From Porphyrobacter sp. (GTDB taxonomy: Bacteria > Pseudomonadota > Alphaproteobacteria > Sphingomonadales > Sphingomonadaceae): a stretch of 64,000 nt of DNA. The position numbers were made by a program, and so were the translations under genes. The notes below the pieces were generated by a model. It was given only the letters and a program-made list of their open reading frames with translations. It made no database searches and had not been told where the DNA came from. This document shows positions 6,400 to 15,269 of the stretch, one piece after another (the stretch's first letter is position 1; every line of letters begins with the position of its first letter). The stretch spans positions 62,001-126,000 of the forward strand of contig JAGIBN010000005.1 in assembly GCA_017744315.1 (NCBI GenBank). The letters are read 5' to 3'.

Positions 6400-8358
6400 T
6401 TATTCCGACAGCGCGAAGGCGATCACGGATTCGTTGTTGAGCGGCTTGCCATCGGGCCCGCGCGGGGCGGGGCCGCCGAGGCCGGAACCGGCCGCAATCA
6501 CGGCAACATACTGCTTTCCGTCCTTGCCGCGATAGGTGATCGGAACCGTCATCGGCGCGTATTCGAGCTGCTTCTCCCACATGATGCTGCCGTTGCGGGC
6601 ATCGAAGGCGCGGAAATAGCGGTCTCCGGTGGCGCCGATGAACACCAAGCCGCCCGCAGTTACGATGGGGCCGCCGAAGGTATTGTTGGAGCCGGTGTCA
6701 CGCTTGCGGCCTTCCAGCTCCTCGGTGATGCCGAGACGTGAGGACCAGGCGATCTCGCCCGTATTGGCGTTGACCGCAACCAGCTTGCCCCAGGGCGGAC
6801 GGATGCAGGGCAGGCTCGGGCCGATCGGCTTCTTGTCGGCATCGTAGCCCGACAGCGGAGCGGAGAACGACGAGTAGGCCCCGGGGCCGACCAGGCTGCC
6901 GCGGTCGTAGATCTGGGTCGAATCCGCGGTGCCGCGGCCATAGTCGCCCTTGGGATCACGCTTCTCGATCCAGCCGATGCTGCCGCTCTCGCTGACGTTG
7001 ACGAACACCAGGCCCTTGGTCGGGTCGGACGCGCTGCCGCCCCAGTTGGAACCACCGTTGTGCGGCAGGTTGATCGAGGCTTTCGGCGCGTCGCCCGGGT
7101 TGTGCATGAAGAACGGGGTGAATGAGCCCTGGTTGAAGAACGTCCCGCCGTAGGAATCGAGCAAAGCGCGGCAGGCGGCGGCGTGTTCGGGGGTGGTGTC
7201 GCTGGCGGTGACGATATCGTCGGGCGTCCACACGCCGCGGTTGAGTTGTTCGGGCTTCACCGGGAACGGCTGGGTCGGGCTGTACCATTCGCCGGGCACG
7301 TCGGCCGAGGCGACCGGGCGTTCCTCGACACCGTGGATCGGCTCCCCGGTCTCGCGGTTGAGGATGTACATCAGGCCGGGCTTGCCGGTCAGGGCGAGGG
7401 CGGGGATGCGCTTGCCGTCCTTGGTCACGTCGACCATCACCGGCGGGGCGGGGAGGTCCCAGTCCCACAAGTCGTGGTGGATGGTCTGGAAGTGCCACTT
7501 GTACTTGCCGGTCTGCGCGTCGACCGCGACCAGCGAGTTGCCGAACAGGTTGTTGCCTGGCCGATCGCCGCCGTAATAGTTCGGCGAAGGGCTGCCGATG
7601 GTCATGTAGATCGTATCGGTGTCGGGATCGGCGGTGGTGTACCAGATCCACATGTTGGTGCCGGAGCGTTCCTTCCAGCCATCGTCCAGCCAACTGTCAT
7701 GGCCGACTTCGCCCGGCTGGGGCACGGTGTTGAACTCCCACAGCTTCTTGCCGGTGCGCGCATCGTAGGCCCGGCTGTTGCCGCTGGGGCCGCGCGGCAT
7801 TTCGGCGGTGCTGGCGCCGATGACCATGACGTTCTTGTAGATCGTCGGCGGGTAGCCGTAGGGCGTGCCTTCGATGGCGATCGAACCCTCGGTGCCGAAG
7901 CTCGCATCGACTTGCCCGGTGGCCGCGTCGAGCGCGGTGATCTTGGTTCCGTCGTTGTAGAAAATGCGCGGCTTGAGCGTGCCGTCACCCGGCCACCATG
8001 TGACCCCGCGGCGGACTAGCCCGCTGACCTTGTGGCGCCAGACTTCCTTGCCGCTATCCGCCTCCAGAGCGACCACGCCGTTACCGATGGTGAGGTACAT
8101 CACCCCGTCGATGACGATCGGCACCGCGCCGCCGAGAAGGCCTGCGCCACCCTCGGGTCGCATGCGGAAGCTCCACGCCTGATCGAGCTGGTCGACGTTG
8201 CCGGTGTTGATCTGATCGAGCGGCGAATAACGCGTGCCGCCCAAATCGCGCGCGTAACGGGGCCAGTCGGCCGGGTCGACTTTGACCGCATCCGATTGGG
8301 CGTGTGCGGCGGACACCGCGAGCGTCGCGCCCAGCAGCAGGGCCATCGTCTTGCGCAT
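6400..8358 (-). CDS. PQQ-dependent dehydrogenase, glucose-dehydrogenase-like
   Basis: 652-residue quinoprotein with a signal peptide (LLLGATLAVSAAHAQ) and the full propeller. Blade motifs (DAxTGKxxW) recur, and the catalytic loop HHDLWDWDLP places the expected Asp at 299. There is no haem motif and no adjacent Cys pair. It resembles the first quinoprotein of the window in overall plan, but the two differ in many loops, so they are old paralogues with probably different substrates. It lies between the quinohaemoprotein gene (94 bases upstream) and the VOC gene (17 bases downstream), forming a three-gene unit. Periplasmic oxidation of a sugar or polyol is likely. Confidence 0.9.
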   Translation of the reverse strand: MRKTMALLLGATLAVSAAHAQSDAVKVDPADWPRYARDLGGTRYSPLDQINTGNVDQLDQAWSFRMRPEGGAGLLGGAVPIVIDGVMYLTIGNGVVALEADSGKEVWRHKVSGLVRRGVTWWPGDGTLKPRIFYNDGTKITALDAATGQVDASFGTEGSIAIEGTPYGYPPTIYKNVMVIGASTAEMPRGPSGNSRAYDARTGKKLWEFNTVPQPGEVGHDSWLDDGWKERSGTNMWIWYTTADPDTDTIYMTIGSPSPNYYGGDRPGNNLFGNSLVAVDAQTGKYKWHFQTIHHDLWDWDLPAPPVMVDVTKDGKRIPALALTGKPGLMYILNRETGEPIHGVEERPVASADVPGEWYSPTQPFPVKPEQLNRGVWTPDDIVTASDTTPEHAAACRALLDSYGGTFFNQGSFTPFFMHNPGDAPKASINLPHNGGSNWGGSASDPTKGLVFVNVSESGSIGWIEKRDPKGDYGRGTADSTQIYDRGSLVGPGAYSSFSAPLSGYDADKKPIGPSLPCIRPPWGKLVAVNANTGEIAWSSRLGITEELEGRKRDTGSNNTFGGPIVTAGGLVFIGATGDRYFRAFDARNGSIMWEKQLEYAPMTVPITYRGKDGKQYVAVIAAGSGLGGPAPRGPDGKPLNNESVIAFALSE

Positions 8359-8386
8359 TGAACAGAGTCTCCCAAGCCTTTGTTAT

Positions 8387-8411
8387 GGGGAGGACGTAGC
8401 CAATCCTCCCC
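8387..8411. repeat. 8-bp inverted repeat in quinoprotein operon spacer
   Basis: GGGGAGGA and TCCTCCCC flank a nine-base spacer, in the 94-base gap between the quinohaemoprotein stop and the next quinoprotein start. In RNA it would form a strong stem without a following U-tract on the minus strand, so it could be an mRNA stability element or an attenuator. It may also be a short relative of the repeats at 5.3 and 51.7 kb. Confidence 0.5.
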
Positions 8412-8452
8412 GGCTAGGCAAATCGTTCATTTCTGAACTATTGAAAAGCTAA

Positions 8453-10582
8453 CTATTTCCCCTCCGTCGCTTTCCGCCGCGTGGCCTCGGTCACGATGTA
8501 GGCGCGGATGGCTTCGGCTTGTTCGGGCTTGAGCCACGGCTTGAAGCTGATCATGCCGTTGTCCGCCAAGGCTCCGTCCATCACCACGGTTCGCCAGGCA
8601 TCGGCGCTGGTGGCGATTTGCGAGCGCAACAGATCGGGGTTCACCGGGCCGTTGTGGCAGATGGTGCAGAAGCCGAAGTATTGCGCCTCGCCTTCGGCAA
8701 CCTGGGCAGGGGTGAACTTCTCGTCGCTGGTCACGAACGGTGAAAGTTCGACTGGCGGGAGCTTGGCGAGCTTGCCCTTGCCGCCGATCTTGAACGCCAG
8801 CAGCACCCCGTTGGGTGGCGGGCGGCGCATCCATTCGCTGGCGGTCGCCATGCCCATTGAGCCGCCGTAGCCGGCCATCACCGCCACGTACTGCTCGCCA
8901 CCGGCACGGAATGTGACGGGGCCGGCCATGATCCCGCGCTGGGAATCGAACGACCACAGCTCCTTGCCGGTATCCGCGGCGCGAGCGCGGAAGATGCCGT
9001 AGGGATCGCCCTGGAACAGGAGGTTGCCGGCGGTCGCCAACGTGCCGCCGTTCCACGGCCAGGGCTGCTCGATGGTCCAGCGCGCCTTCTGAGCAACCGG
9101 GTCCCACGCGACCAGCATGCCCTTGTTCATTGCCGCCAGAGCCGCGCGCCGTTCGAGCGGCGTGTTGCCGGGTACGGACCCTTCGGGCGGGGCCAGGAAG
9201 CTGACGCCAGTATTCCAGCGTCCGATGTGCCGCGTGTAGTTCACGTCATCCGCGTAGGAGAGCGGAACGTGCATCGCCGGGATGTAGACCAGGCCGGTCT
9301 TCGGCGAATAGCTCATCGGCATCCACGCATGGGCGCCGATACCGCTCGGGTAAGTCAGGTGCGGTGCATCGGCGAAGCGCGCCTCGGGCCGCTCGACCGG
9401 GCGGCCGGTGGCGATATCGATCCGCTCGGCCCAGTTCTGCGGCGCGTAGTTCTCGGCGCTGATCAGCTTACCGTTGGTACGGTCGATCACGTAGAAGAAC
9501 CCATTCTTGGGCGCCTGCATCGCCACCTTGCGCACTTTGCCGTCGATGGTGAGGTCGGCGAGCGTGATCTGCTGGGTTGCGGTGAAGTCCCAGGTCTCGC
9601 CCGGGTTCACCTGATAGTGCCACTTGTAGGCGCCGGTGTCGGGATCGAGCGCCAGGATCGAGCTGAGGAACAGGTTGTCCCCCTTGCCCTCGCTGCGTGC
9701 GCGGTAGTTCCACGGGCTGCCGTTGCCGACGCCGATGATCAGCTGGTTGAATTCGGGATCGTAGACGATCGAATCCCACACGGTTCCGCCGCCGCCCATC
9801 TCCCACCATTTGCCGTACCAGGTCTTGCCGGCGAGCTTGGCGAAGGCTTCGTCGGAGGCGGCGCCATCGGGGCCGTCGGCGGGATTGCCGGGAACGGTGT
9901 AGAAGCGCCAGACCAGCTTGCCGGTCTTGGCATCGTAAGCCGTGATGTAGCCGCGCACGCCGAGTTCGGCGCCGCTATTGCCGATCAGGACCTTGCCGCG
10001 CACCACGCGAGGCGCGCCGGTGATGGTGTAGGGCTTGCTCTGGTCGACGGTGACGACATCCCACAGCTCGTTACCGGTGGCCGCGTCGAGCGCGACCAGG
10101 CGGCCGTCGATAGTGCCGACGAAGACTTTGCCTTCCCACACCGCCACGCCGCGGTTGACCACGTCGCAGCAGGCGTGCGCACCCTTGGCGCCGATCGGTT
10201 GCGGGTCATAGTTCCACAGGACTTTGCCGGTCGTGGCGTCGACCGCCATGACCTTCGACCAGGCGGTGGAGATGTACATCACGCCGTCAACCACCACGGG
10301 CGTCGCTTCCTGCCCGCGGTTAGTGTCGAGTTCGACCGCCCAGGCAAGGCTCAGGTCCTTGACGTTGCCGTCATTGACGTCTTCGAGCGGGCTGTAACGC
10401 TGCTCTGAATAAGTGCGGCCGTGGCTGAGCCAGTCATCGCCATTGTCCTCGGCCGCGAGCAAGCGCGCCTCGGTGACGTTGCCGGCCTCGGGCTCGGACT
10501 TGCTGCAGGCGCTCGCGAGCAACGCAGCGGCGGTGGCCAGCGCCAGCGGCGCCAGTCTCTTCAAGATTCGCTCTCCCATCAA
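8453..10582 (-). CDS. Quinohaemoprotein alcohol dehydrogenase (PQQ plus haem c)
   Basis: 709 residues: a lipoprotein-like signal (LLASAC, Cys26), a PQQ propeller (about 45-590), and a C-terminal cytochrome c domain with CTICH at 639-643 and probable distal Met677 (NGMISF). The vicinal pair Cys138-Cys139 (GAHACCDVV), typical of methanol/ethanol-type enzymes, is present. The catalytic loop is PGETWDFTATQ: Asp332 is catalytic and residue +2 is Thr334, not the Asp that marks lanthanide-dependent XoxF/PedH enzymes, so calcium is expected. It would oxidise alcohols in the periplasm and pass electrons internally to haem. It is the first gene of the unit 8358-5390. Confidence 0.92.
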   Translation of the reverse strand: MMGERILKRLAPLALATAAALLASACSKSEPEAGNVTEARLLAAEDNGDDWLSHGRTYSEQRYSPLEDVNDGNVKDLSLAWAVELDTNRGQEATPVVVDGVMYISTAWSKVMAVDATTGKVLWNYDPQPIGAKGAHACCDVVNRGVAVWEGKVFVGTIDGRLVALDAATGNELWDVVTVDQSKPYTITGAPRVVRGKVLIGNSGAELGVRGYITAYDAKTGKLVWRFYTVPGNPADGPDGAASDEAFAKLAGKTWYGKWWEMGGGGTVWDSIVYDPEFNQLIIGVGNGSPWNYRARSEGKGDNLFLSSILALDPDTGAYKWHYQVNPGETWDFTATQQITLADLTIDGKVRKVAMQAPKNGFFYVIDRTNGKLISAENYAPQNWAERIDIATGRPVERPEARFADAPHLTYPSGIGAHAWMPMSYSPKTGLVYIPAMHVPLSYADDVNYTRHIGRWNTGVSFLAPPEGSVPGNTPLERRAALAAMNKGMLVAWDPVAQKARWTIEQPWPWNGGTLATAGNLLFQGDPYGIFRARAADTGKELWSFDSQRGIMAGPVTFRAGGEQYVAVMAGYGGSMGMATASEWMRRPPPNGVLLAFKIGGKGKLAKLPPVELSPFVTSDEKFTPAQVAEGEAQYFGFCTICHNGPVNPDLLRSQIATSADAWRTVVMDGALADNGMISFKPWLKPEQAEAIRAYIVTEATRRKATEGK

Positions 10583-10647
10583 ACGGATGGTGGCACGAAC
10601 GAAGGGCTATAGGAAAGTTGAATCCGTGCTTTGGGACCAACGGGGCG

Positions 10648-11499
10648 CTATTGACCCTGAGCCGGCAACGGAAGTTGTGTCGCGGCAGGAGGGGCCAGTG
10701 CGCGTTGACGCTCAGCATCCCGATCCAGCCGCGCCAGCAATTCCTCGAGCGGCCGTTGCGGAACCCGGATCGAGCCATCGCGCGGCCGATCGATGTCCAT
10801 GATCAGCGCCAGCATGACCACGAACAGTATCAGCAAAATGCTGGAGGCGTGCCTCGGCGTTCCTTTTCGCCCGCGCAGGATATAGCCGAGCATGGCCGCG
10901 GTGATGAACAGCGACAGCAGCATCACATCGAGAATGCGCGAAGGAACATGGGCGCGCCCGGCGGTCTCGCGCCGAATGCCGACGTTGAGGGCATCGTTCA
11001 CCGCTTCAACCATCGACGAGCCCTGATCGGTCTGCCGGATCGGTAGAACGGCGGTGCGAGTATCGTTCCAGAGCTGGTCTCTCAGCACCGAGTTCTTCTT
11101 CAGCTGCTCTTCCATCTTGTCATCCAGCACGCCACGCGGTGAGACGCGCGTGTGCGCATAGGCGCGGATGGTCGACTGGAGCGTGTTCCGATAGGGCTCA
11201 TCCAACAGGCTTGCCCGGAGATAGGCGGTGTCGATGGCGGTGGCCTCTTCCGACACCAAGCCACGCCTGGTGTCGTAGCGGTCTAGCGCGATCGAAAAGG
11301 TAAAGCCCACGGTGAAGGCCAGCAGGCCGAAGATCGCACCGACGATATGGGATTCGGCCTCATGGTCCTCATCATCTTTCCGACCCGCCGCAACGCGGCG
11401 GTAGAACCAGGAACCGGCCTCTCGTGCGAGGATGCTGACGCCGATGAGGAAAAGGGCCACCAGCCAGAGCGGCGCCCTGTACAGCAGGAGATCGATCAC
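10648..11499 (-). CDS. DUF4239 (bestrophin-like) membrane protein
   Basis: 283 residues with a GTG start at 11499. Two N-terminal helices (about 8-26 and 52-72) and two C-terminal helices (about 195-212 and 220-238) flank a soluble segment containing FTFSIALDRYDTRRGLVSEEA, the family's best conserved region. The tail is proline/alanine-rich. DUF4239 proteins show distant resemblance to bestrophin channels; a transport role is not demonstrated. It lies alone between the quinoprotein operon and the kinase gene, with 113 bases upstream of it. Confidence 0.75.
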   Translation of the reverse strand: MIDLLLYRAPLWLVALFLIGVSILAREAGSWFYRRVAAGRKDDEDHEAESHIVGAIFGLLAFTVGFTFSIALDRYDTRRGLVSEEATAIDTAYLRASLLDEPYRNTLQSTIRAYAHTRVSPRGVLDDKMEEQLKKNSVLRDQLWNDTRTAVLPIRQTDQGSSMVEAVNDALNVGIRRETAGRAHVPSRILDVMLLSLFITAAMLGYILRGRKGTPRHASSILLILFVVMLALIMDIDRPRDGSIRVPQRPLEELLARLDRDAERQRALAPPAATQLPLPAQGQ

Positions 11500-11612
11500 G
11501 CCCGCGCATCCATCGTCAACGTCTCCCGTCCGATCAAAGGTGATCTATCCGTCGGGTGGGAGCATGTGGAAATCGGGGTAAACCCGAGGCTGGGGTCTGT
11601 GGAGGATTGAAA

Positions 11613-12452
11613 TCAAACCGGCCGCTGGTCAGCCCCGATAGGAATAAGAACGTCCGCCCGCCCAGGCATCTCCGCCAGCGTCGATCGGGTCAGCCGTTCG
11701 TAGTGCATCACGAACCGGTCGAGGGCCGCTTCGTCCATCACGCCCCTGCCGCCCGGATTGATCGCCGCCAGCTTCTGCTCCTGTAGCAAGCGATTGGCGC
11801 GCACGGCCTCAAACCCTGCGACCTTGAGCATCACCAAAAGGTCGATCCGGCCGAACAACTCGGCATAGTCGGTGGCGAGCCGCCGGTTGACCTCGCGCCG
11901 CCAGGTGCCGTCGGGGTCTTCCTCGGCCTCGAGCCGGTTGATCGGTTCGCGCATGGCTGCGGCTGGCTGCGGAACCGCGCCGACGCACCAGCCTTCGAAC
12001 AGGATCATGTCGATCGGAGGCTCTGCCAGCGTGCCGCCGGGGGCGCGGTCGTCGATCGCCTTGTCGAACACAGGCAGGGTGACCGCGCGTCCCGCTGAGA
12101 TACCGTCGAGGATCGCCTCGCCCAGCGCAACGTCGTGAGTGCCCGGCACGCCCCGCGTGGCGAACAGCGGGTGTTCGTCGCGAGCCAGCGCCTGACGCTC
12201 GGCGTACGTCAGGTAGAGGTCGTCGAGCGAGAGTGTGATAGCCCGCAAACCGCGTTCCTCAAGCAAGACCTGGAGGAAGCGGCACAGCGTCGACTTGCCC
12301 GAACCCTGCGCGCCGTTGATCCCGACCAGCAGGGGCCGCTTGGTCTCGCTGGCAATCCGTTCCGCCAGGGGCCGCCAATGTGCGTCCACCACCTCGCGAT
12401 AATCGCCGGGCAGCCGCTCCGCCGCGATCAGCGCGTCAATGGCGTCGCTCAT
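11613..12452 (-). CDS. P-loop kinase, probable D-glycerate kinase type
   Basis: 279 residues from the ATG at 12452, which overlaps the stop of the hydroxypyruvate reductase gene as ATGA; the longer frame upstream is shadow. A Walker A motif GAQGSGKST at 47-55 follows a short helical lead, then LSLDDLYLT and ILFEGWCVG, the pattern of the phosphoribulokinase/uridine-kinase-like clan that includes plant-type D-glycerate 3-kinase. Coupling to a hydroxypyruvate/glyoxylate reductase, whose product is glycerate, supports glycerate phosphorylation into glycolysis. Substrate is inferred from the neighbour. Confidence 0.75.
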   Translation of the reverse strand: MSDAIDALIAAERLPGDYREVVDAHWRPLAERIASETKRPLLVGINGAQGSGKSTLCRFLQVLLEERGLRAITLSLDDLYLTYAERQALARDEHPLFATRGVPGTHDVALGEAILDGISAGRAVTLPVFDKAIDDRAPGGTLAEPPIDMILFEGWCVGAVPQPAAAMREPINRLEAEEDPDGTWRREVNRRLATDYAELFGRIDLLVMLKVAGFEAVRANRLLQEQKLAAINPGGRGVMDEAALDRFVMHYERLTRSTLAEMPGRADVLIPIGADQRPV

Positions 12453-13408
12453 GCCACTCGGTCGGGCAGCGGCTCGCCTTTCGCGAAGGCTTCGACGTTG
12501 GCGAGCGCCTTCATGCCCATGGCGATGCGCGTTTCGGCATTGGCGCTGCCGAGATGAGGCAGGAGAACCACGTTCTCGAGGCCCAGCAGTGCGGCGGGTA
12601 CCTGCGGTTCGTGCGGATAAACGTCGAGCCCGGCGCCGGCGATGCAATGGTGATCGAGCGCATCGGCTAGCGCATCATGATCGACGATCCCGCCGCGCGC
12701 GGTGTTGATCAGGTAACCAGTCGGCTTCATCGCCGCGAGCGCCGCGGCGTCGATCAGGTTGGCGGTCTCTCCGCCGCCCGGAACGTGGAGCGACACGAAG
12801 TCCGAAGCGCCGAGCAAGGTGTGGAGGTCGGGGAAGAACTCCGCCTCAAGCTCCCGTGCCACGTCCGGCTCGCACTCACGTCGCCCGTAGTAGGCGATCT
12901 TCATGCCGAAGCCGTGCTTGGCTCGCTGCGCCGTGGCAATGGCGATGCGCCCCATGCCGACGAGGCCCAGCACTTTGCCCTTGAGTGCGCTGCCGATGAG
13001 GTGGGTCGGTCGCCAGCCGCTCCAGCGACCGTCGCGCAGTTCGCGCTCTCCTTCGCCCGCGCGCCTTGCCGCCATCAGCAGCAAGGTCAGCGCGATGTCG
13101 GCCGTCGCGTCGGTCAGCACACCGGGAGTGTTGGTCACGGCGATGCCCTGAGCCTTGGCCGCCGCGAGGTCGATGTGGTCGAACCCGACGCCGTAATTGG
13201 CAACCAGCCGCACCCGGCAGCCGCTGCCGAAGACATCGGCGTCAATCTTGTCGGAGACGGTCGGGCAGAGAACGTCGAACTCGTTCATCGCCTTCGCCAG
13301 TTCGGCCTGGCTCAGCGGGCGGTCGGGGCCGTTGAACACGACCTCGAACCGTTCCTGCAACGCACGTTCGACTTCCTCCGGCCAGCGCCGGGTAACGAGT
13401 ACTCGCAT
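12449..13408 (-). CDS. Glyoxylate/hydroxypyruvate reductase, D-2-hydroxyacid dehydrogenase family
   Basis: 319 residues starting at the ATG at 13408, which shares one base with the stop of the GST gene (TGATG). The nucleotide-binding Rossmann motif is LGLVGMGRIA. The catalytic Arg is in NTARGGIVD, the Glu in the segment near DVYPHEP, and the His in LPHLGSA, all as in D-isomer 2-hydroxyacid dehydrogenases. The role fits NAD(P)H-dependent reduction of glyoxylate to glycolate or hydroxypyruvate to D-glycerate. It is coupled on both sides, to the LigE-like gene and the kinase gene. Confidence 0.88.
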   Translation of the reverse strand: MRVLVTRRWPEEVERALQERFEVVFNGPDRPLSQAELAKAMNEFDVLCPTVSDKIDADVFGSGCRVRLVANYGVGFDHIDLAAAKAQGIAVTNTPGVLTDATADIALTLLLMAARRAGEGERELRDGRWSGWRPTHLIGSALKGKVLGLVGMGRIAIATAQRAKHGFGMKIAYYGRRECEPDVARELEAEFFPDLHTLLGASDFVSLHVPGGGETANLIDAAALAAMKPTGYLINTARGGIVDHDALADALDHHCIAGAGLDVYPHEPQVPAALLGLENVVLLPHLGSANAETRIAMGMKALANVEAFAKGEPLPDRVA

Positions 13409-14250
13409 CAGGCCTTGGCCATGCCTTCGGTGATGCGCTGGGTTTCGGCGCGGGTCGATTCCGGGCCGGTGTTGCGCTTGTGAATGCCGCCCTGGCCCTG
13501 TGGCATGAACAGCGGTGGGTCCTGCGGGCGCTGCTTCAGGCCGAACAGCGGGAACAGGCCCGGATGGCGGCCGAGCCCGCCGAAGAGATCGAGGCAACGC
13601 TCGATCCACGGGCGCAGCGGATCGTCCTCGGCCAGGACCGGGCTGTTCTGGCACACCGAGGCGGTGAACAGTATCGATCCCATGATGCGATAGTCGGCAT
13701 AGTTGGGGCTGTCGCCGCCAAGCCAGTCGGCCTCACGCAGCGCGATCCGCAGCGGTTCGAGCGCGGCGGAGATGGCGGGGAGGCGGTCTTCGTAGCCTTC
13801 CTGCATCTCTTCCAGCGTCTTGCCGAGCATCTTCTCACGCGAGTGAGTGATGTACTCGTGATCTTCCGGATTGGAGAGATCGCGGTAGCTCACGCAGTTG
13901 CAGCGCATCCACGGGCCGGTGGCGACTTGCCAGAACCACGCGTCGAGCGCCCGCGTCATGATGGCGACGCTCGGGTGCGGGATCAGCATGGGCCGGTCGG
14001 GATAGGTCTCGTCGAGGTATTCGACGATGCCCCAGCTATCGAGCACCCATTTGCCGTCGTCGACGATCGCCGGAAGCCGCTCGCTCATGCCGCCGGTACG
14101 CTCGGGAATCTTGGTGAAGCCGCCCGGGACCACGTCGAGATCGAAGCCCTTGTGCTTGAGCGCATACTTGGTCGCCCAGACGAACGGGCTGATCGTCGCG
14201 CCCGTCGACAGGGCGAGGTCGTAGAAGGTGATCGTGTTGTTCTGGGCCAT
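13408..14250 (-). CDS. LigE/LigP-like glutathione S-transferase (beta-etherase type)
   Basis: 280 residues, long for a GST. The start NNTITFYDLALSTGATISPF, followed by KYALKHKGFDLDVVPGGF, closely matches what I recall of sphingomonad LigE/LigP beta-etherases, which use glutathione to cleave the beta-aryl ether bond of lignin-derived dimers. The N-terminal thioredoxin-like part ends near 90 (LDSWGIVEYLDETYPD); the helical C-terminal part includes WLGGDSPNYADY and a family-typical tail with LGRHPGLFPLFGLK. No other lignin gene (ligD, ligF, ligG) is in the window, so a related etherase or dehalogenation-type function is also possible. Translationally coupled to the reductase and kinase genes downstream. 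Confidence 0.75.
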   Translation of the reverse strand: MAQNNTITFYDLALSTGATISPFVWATKYALKHKGFDLDVVPGGFTKIPERTGGMSERLPAIVDDGKWVLDSWGIVEYLDETYPDRPMLIPHPSVAIMTRALDAWFWQVATGPWMRCNCVSYRDLSNPEDHEYITHSREKMLGKTLEEMQEGYEDRLPAISAALEPLRIALREADWLGGDSPNYADYRIMGSILFTASVCQNSPVLAEDDPLRPWIERCLDLFGGLGRHPGLFPLFGLKQRPQDPPLFMPQGQGGIHKRNTGPESTRAETQRITEGMAKA

Positions 14251-14323
14251 TGGGGGCGACTCTCCGGTATATGTTTGAGCGTTGTGCTATGGGGTGCGCA
14301 GGCAAAAGGGAAGGCCTCTCAAT

Positions 14324-14339
14324 CCCGAGCTTGCTCGGG
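14324..14339. repeat. Short GC-rich stem-loop between ketopantoate reductase and GST genes
   Basis: CCCGAG and CTCGGG surround CTTG in the 95-base gap after the ketopantoate reductase stop. It would form a stable hairpin in RNA, but no U-tract follows directly on the minus strand, so at best it is a weak or factor-dependent terminator. Confidence 0.35.
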
Positions 14340-14345
14340 CAGGAT

Positions 14346-15269
14346 CTAGGCCTCCGCCAGCTTTGCCTCTTCGAGCTTCACCAGGCGCCAGAGCGTTTCC
14401 ATCACCGGCGCCTCGATCCCCGCCGCTTTCGCCGCCTCGACGATCGCGCCGTTGATCGCGTCGACCTCGGTCCGGCGACCGGCCTTTACGTCCTGCAGCA
14501 TCGAGGCCTCGTGATCGGCGTGGTCGGTCATCGAGACTTCGGTCAGGTCGTGGATCGGTTGGGCCGGCACGGGAACGCCGCTCGCATTCGCCACCGCGAC
14601 GCCTTCATCCACGGCTGCGGTGATCATCGCGCGGCTTTCGGGATGGGCGCCGAGAAAGCCCGGCGTCCGGCGGGTGAGGGCGCAAAGCGGGTTCATGGTC
14701 GCGTTGAAGATTGCCTTGGACCAGATCGCGACGTGGATCTCCGGCTCCAGCACCGCGGCGAGACCGCCTTTGGTCAGCAGGTCCGCCACGTGTCCGGCGT
14801 CGCGCACGTCGCCGCCGAATGCCGGGTAGAGCTTCGATCCGCCTTCGCCATGGCTGCGCACCTTGCCGGGCCCCACCAGATCCGAGGGGAGCGAACTCGC
14901 GCCAACCATGACCCGCTCGGGCGAGGTATGGGCCGCCAGCCGCTTGTCGTTGCCGAGGCCGTTCTGCAGGCTGAGCAGCGAGGTCTCGGGCCCAATGGCC
15001 GCGGCGATGCCGGACAAGGCCGCGTCGGTATGGAACGTCTTGGTGAACACCACCACAAGATCGACGGGTTCATCGACCTGTTCCGGCAATTTCGCCGGTA
15101 TCGGAAGCAGTTCAAGGCCTGCGCGCGTATCCAGCTCCAGCCCCCGCACGTTGATCGCGTCGATATGGACGCGGTTCACGTCGACCAGCGTGACCTCGCA
15201 GCCCGCGCGGTGGAAGGCGGCGCCATAGAGGCAGCCCATTGCTCCGGCGCCCAGGATCAGGACTTTCAT
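14346..15269 (-). CDS. Ketopantoate reductase family protein (PanE/ApbA)
   Basis: 307 residues. The N-terminal NADPH-binding motif is [15 protein letters not shown]; conserved [11 protein letters not shown] and QNGLGN follow, and the C-terminal helical domain holds the expected catalytic Lys in [18 protein letters not shown]. It would reduce 2-dehydropantoate to pantoate in CoA synthesis, though the family also includes reductases of other branched 2-oxoacids. Its ATG overlaps the NUDIX stop by four bases (ATGA). Confidence 0.85.
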   Translation of the reverse strand: MKVLILGAGAMGCLYGAAFHRAGCEVTLVDVNRVHIDAINVRGLELDTRAGLELLPIPAKLPEQVDEPVDLVVVFTKTFHTDAALSGIAAAIGPETSLLSLQNGLGNDKRLAAHTSPERVMVGASSLPSDLVGPGKVRSHGEGGSKLYPAFGGDVRDAGHVADLLTKGGLAAVLEPEIHVAIWSKAIFNATMNPLCALTRRTPGFLGAHPESRAMITAAVDEGVAVANASGVPVPAQPIHDLTEVSMTDHADHEASMLQDVKAGRRTEVDAINGAIVEAAKAAGIEAPVMETLWRLVKLEEAKLAEA

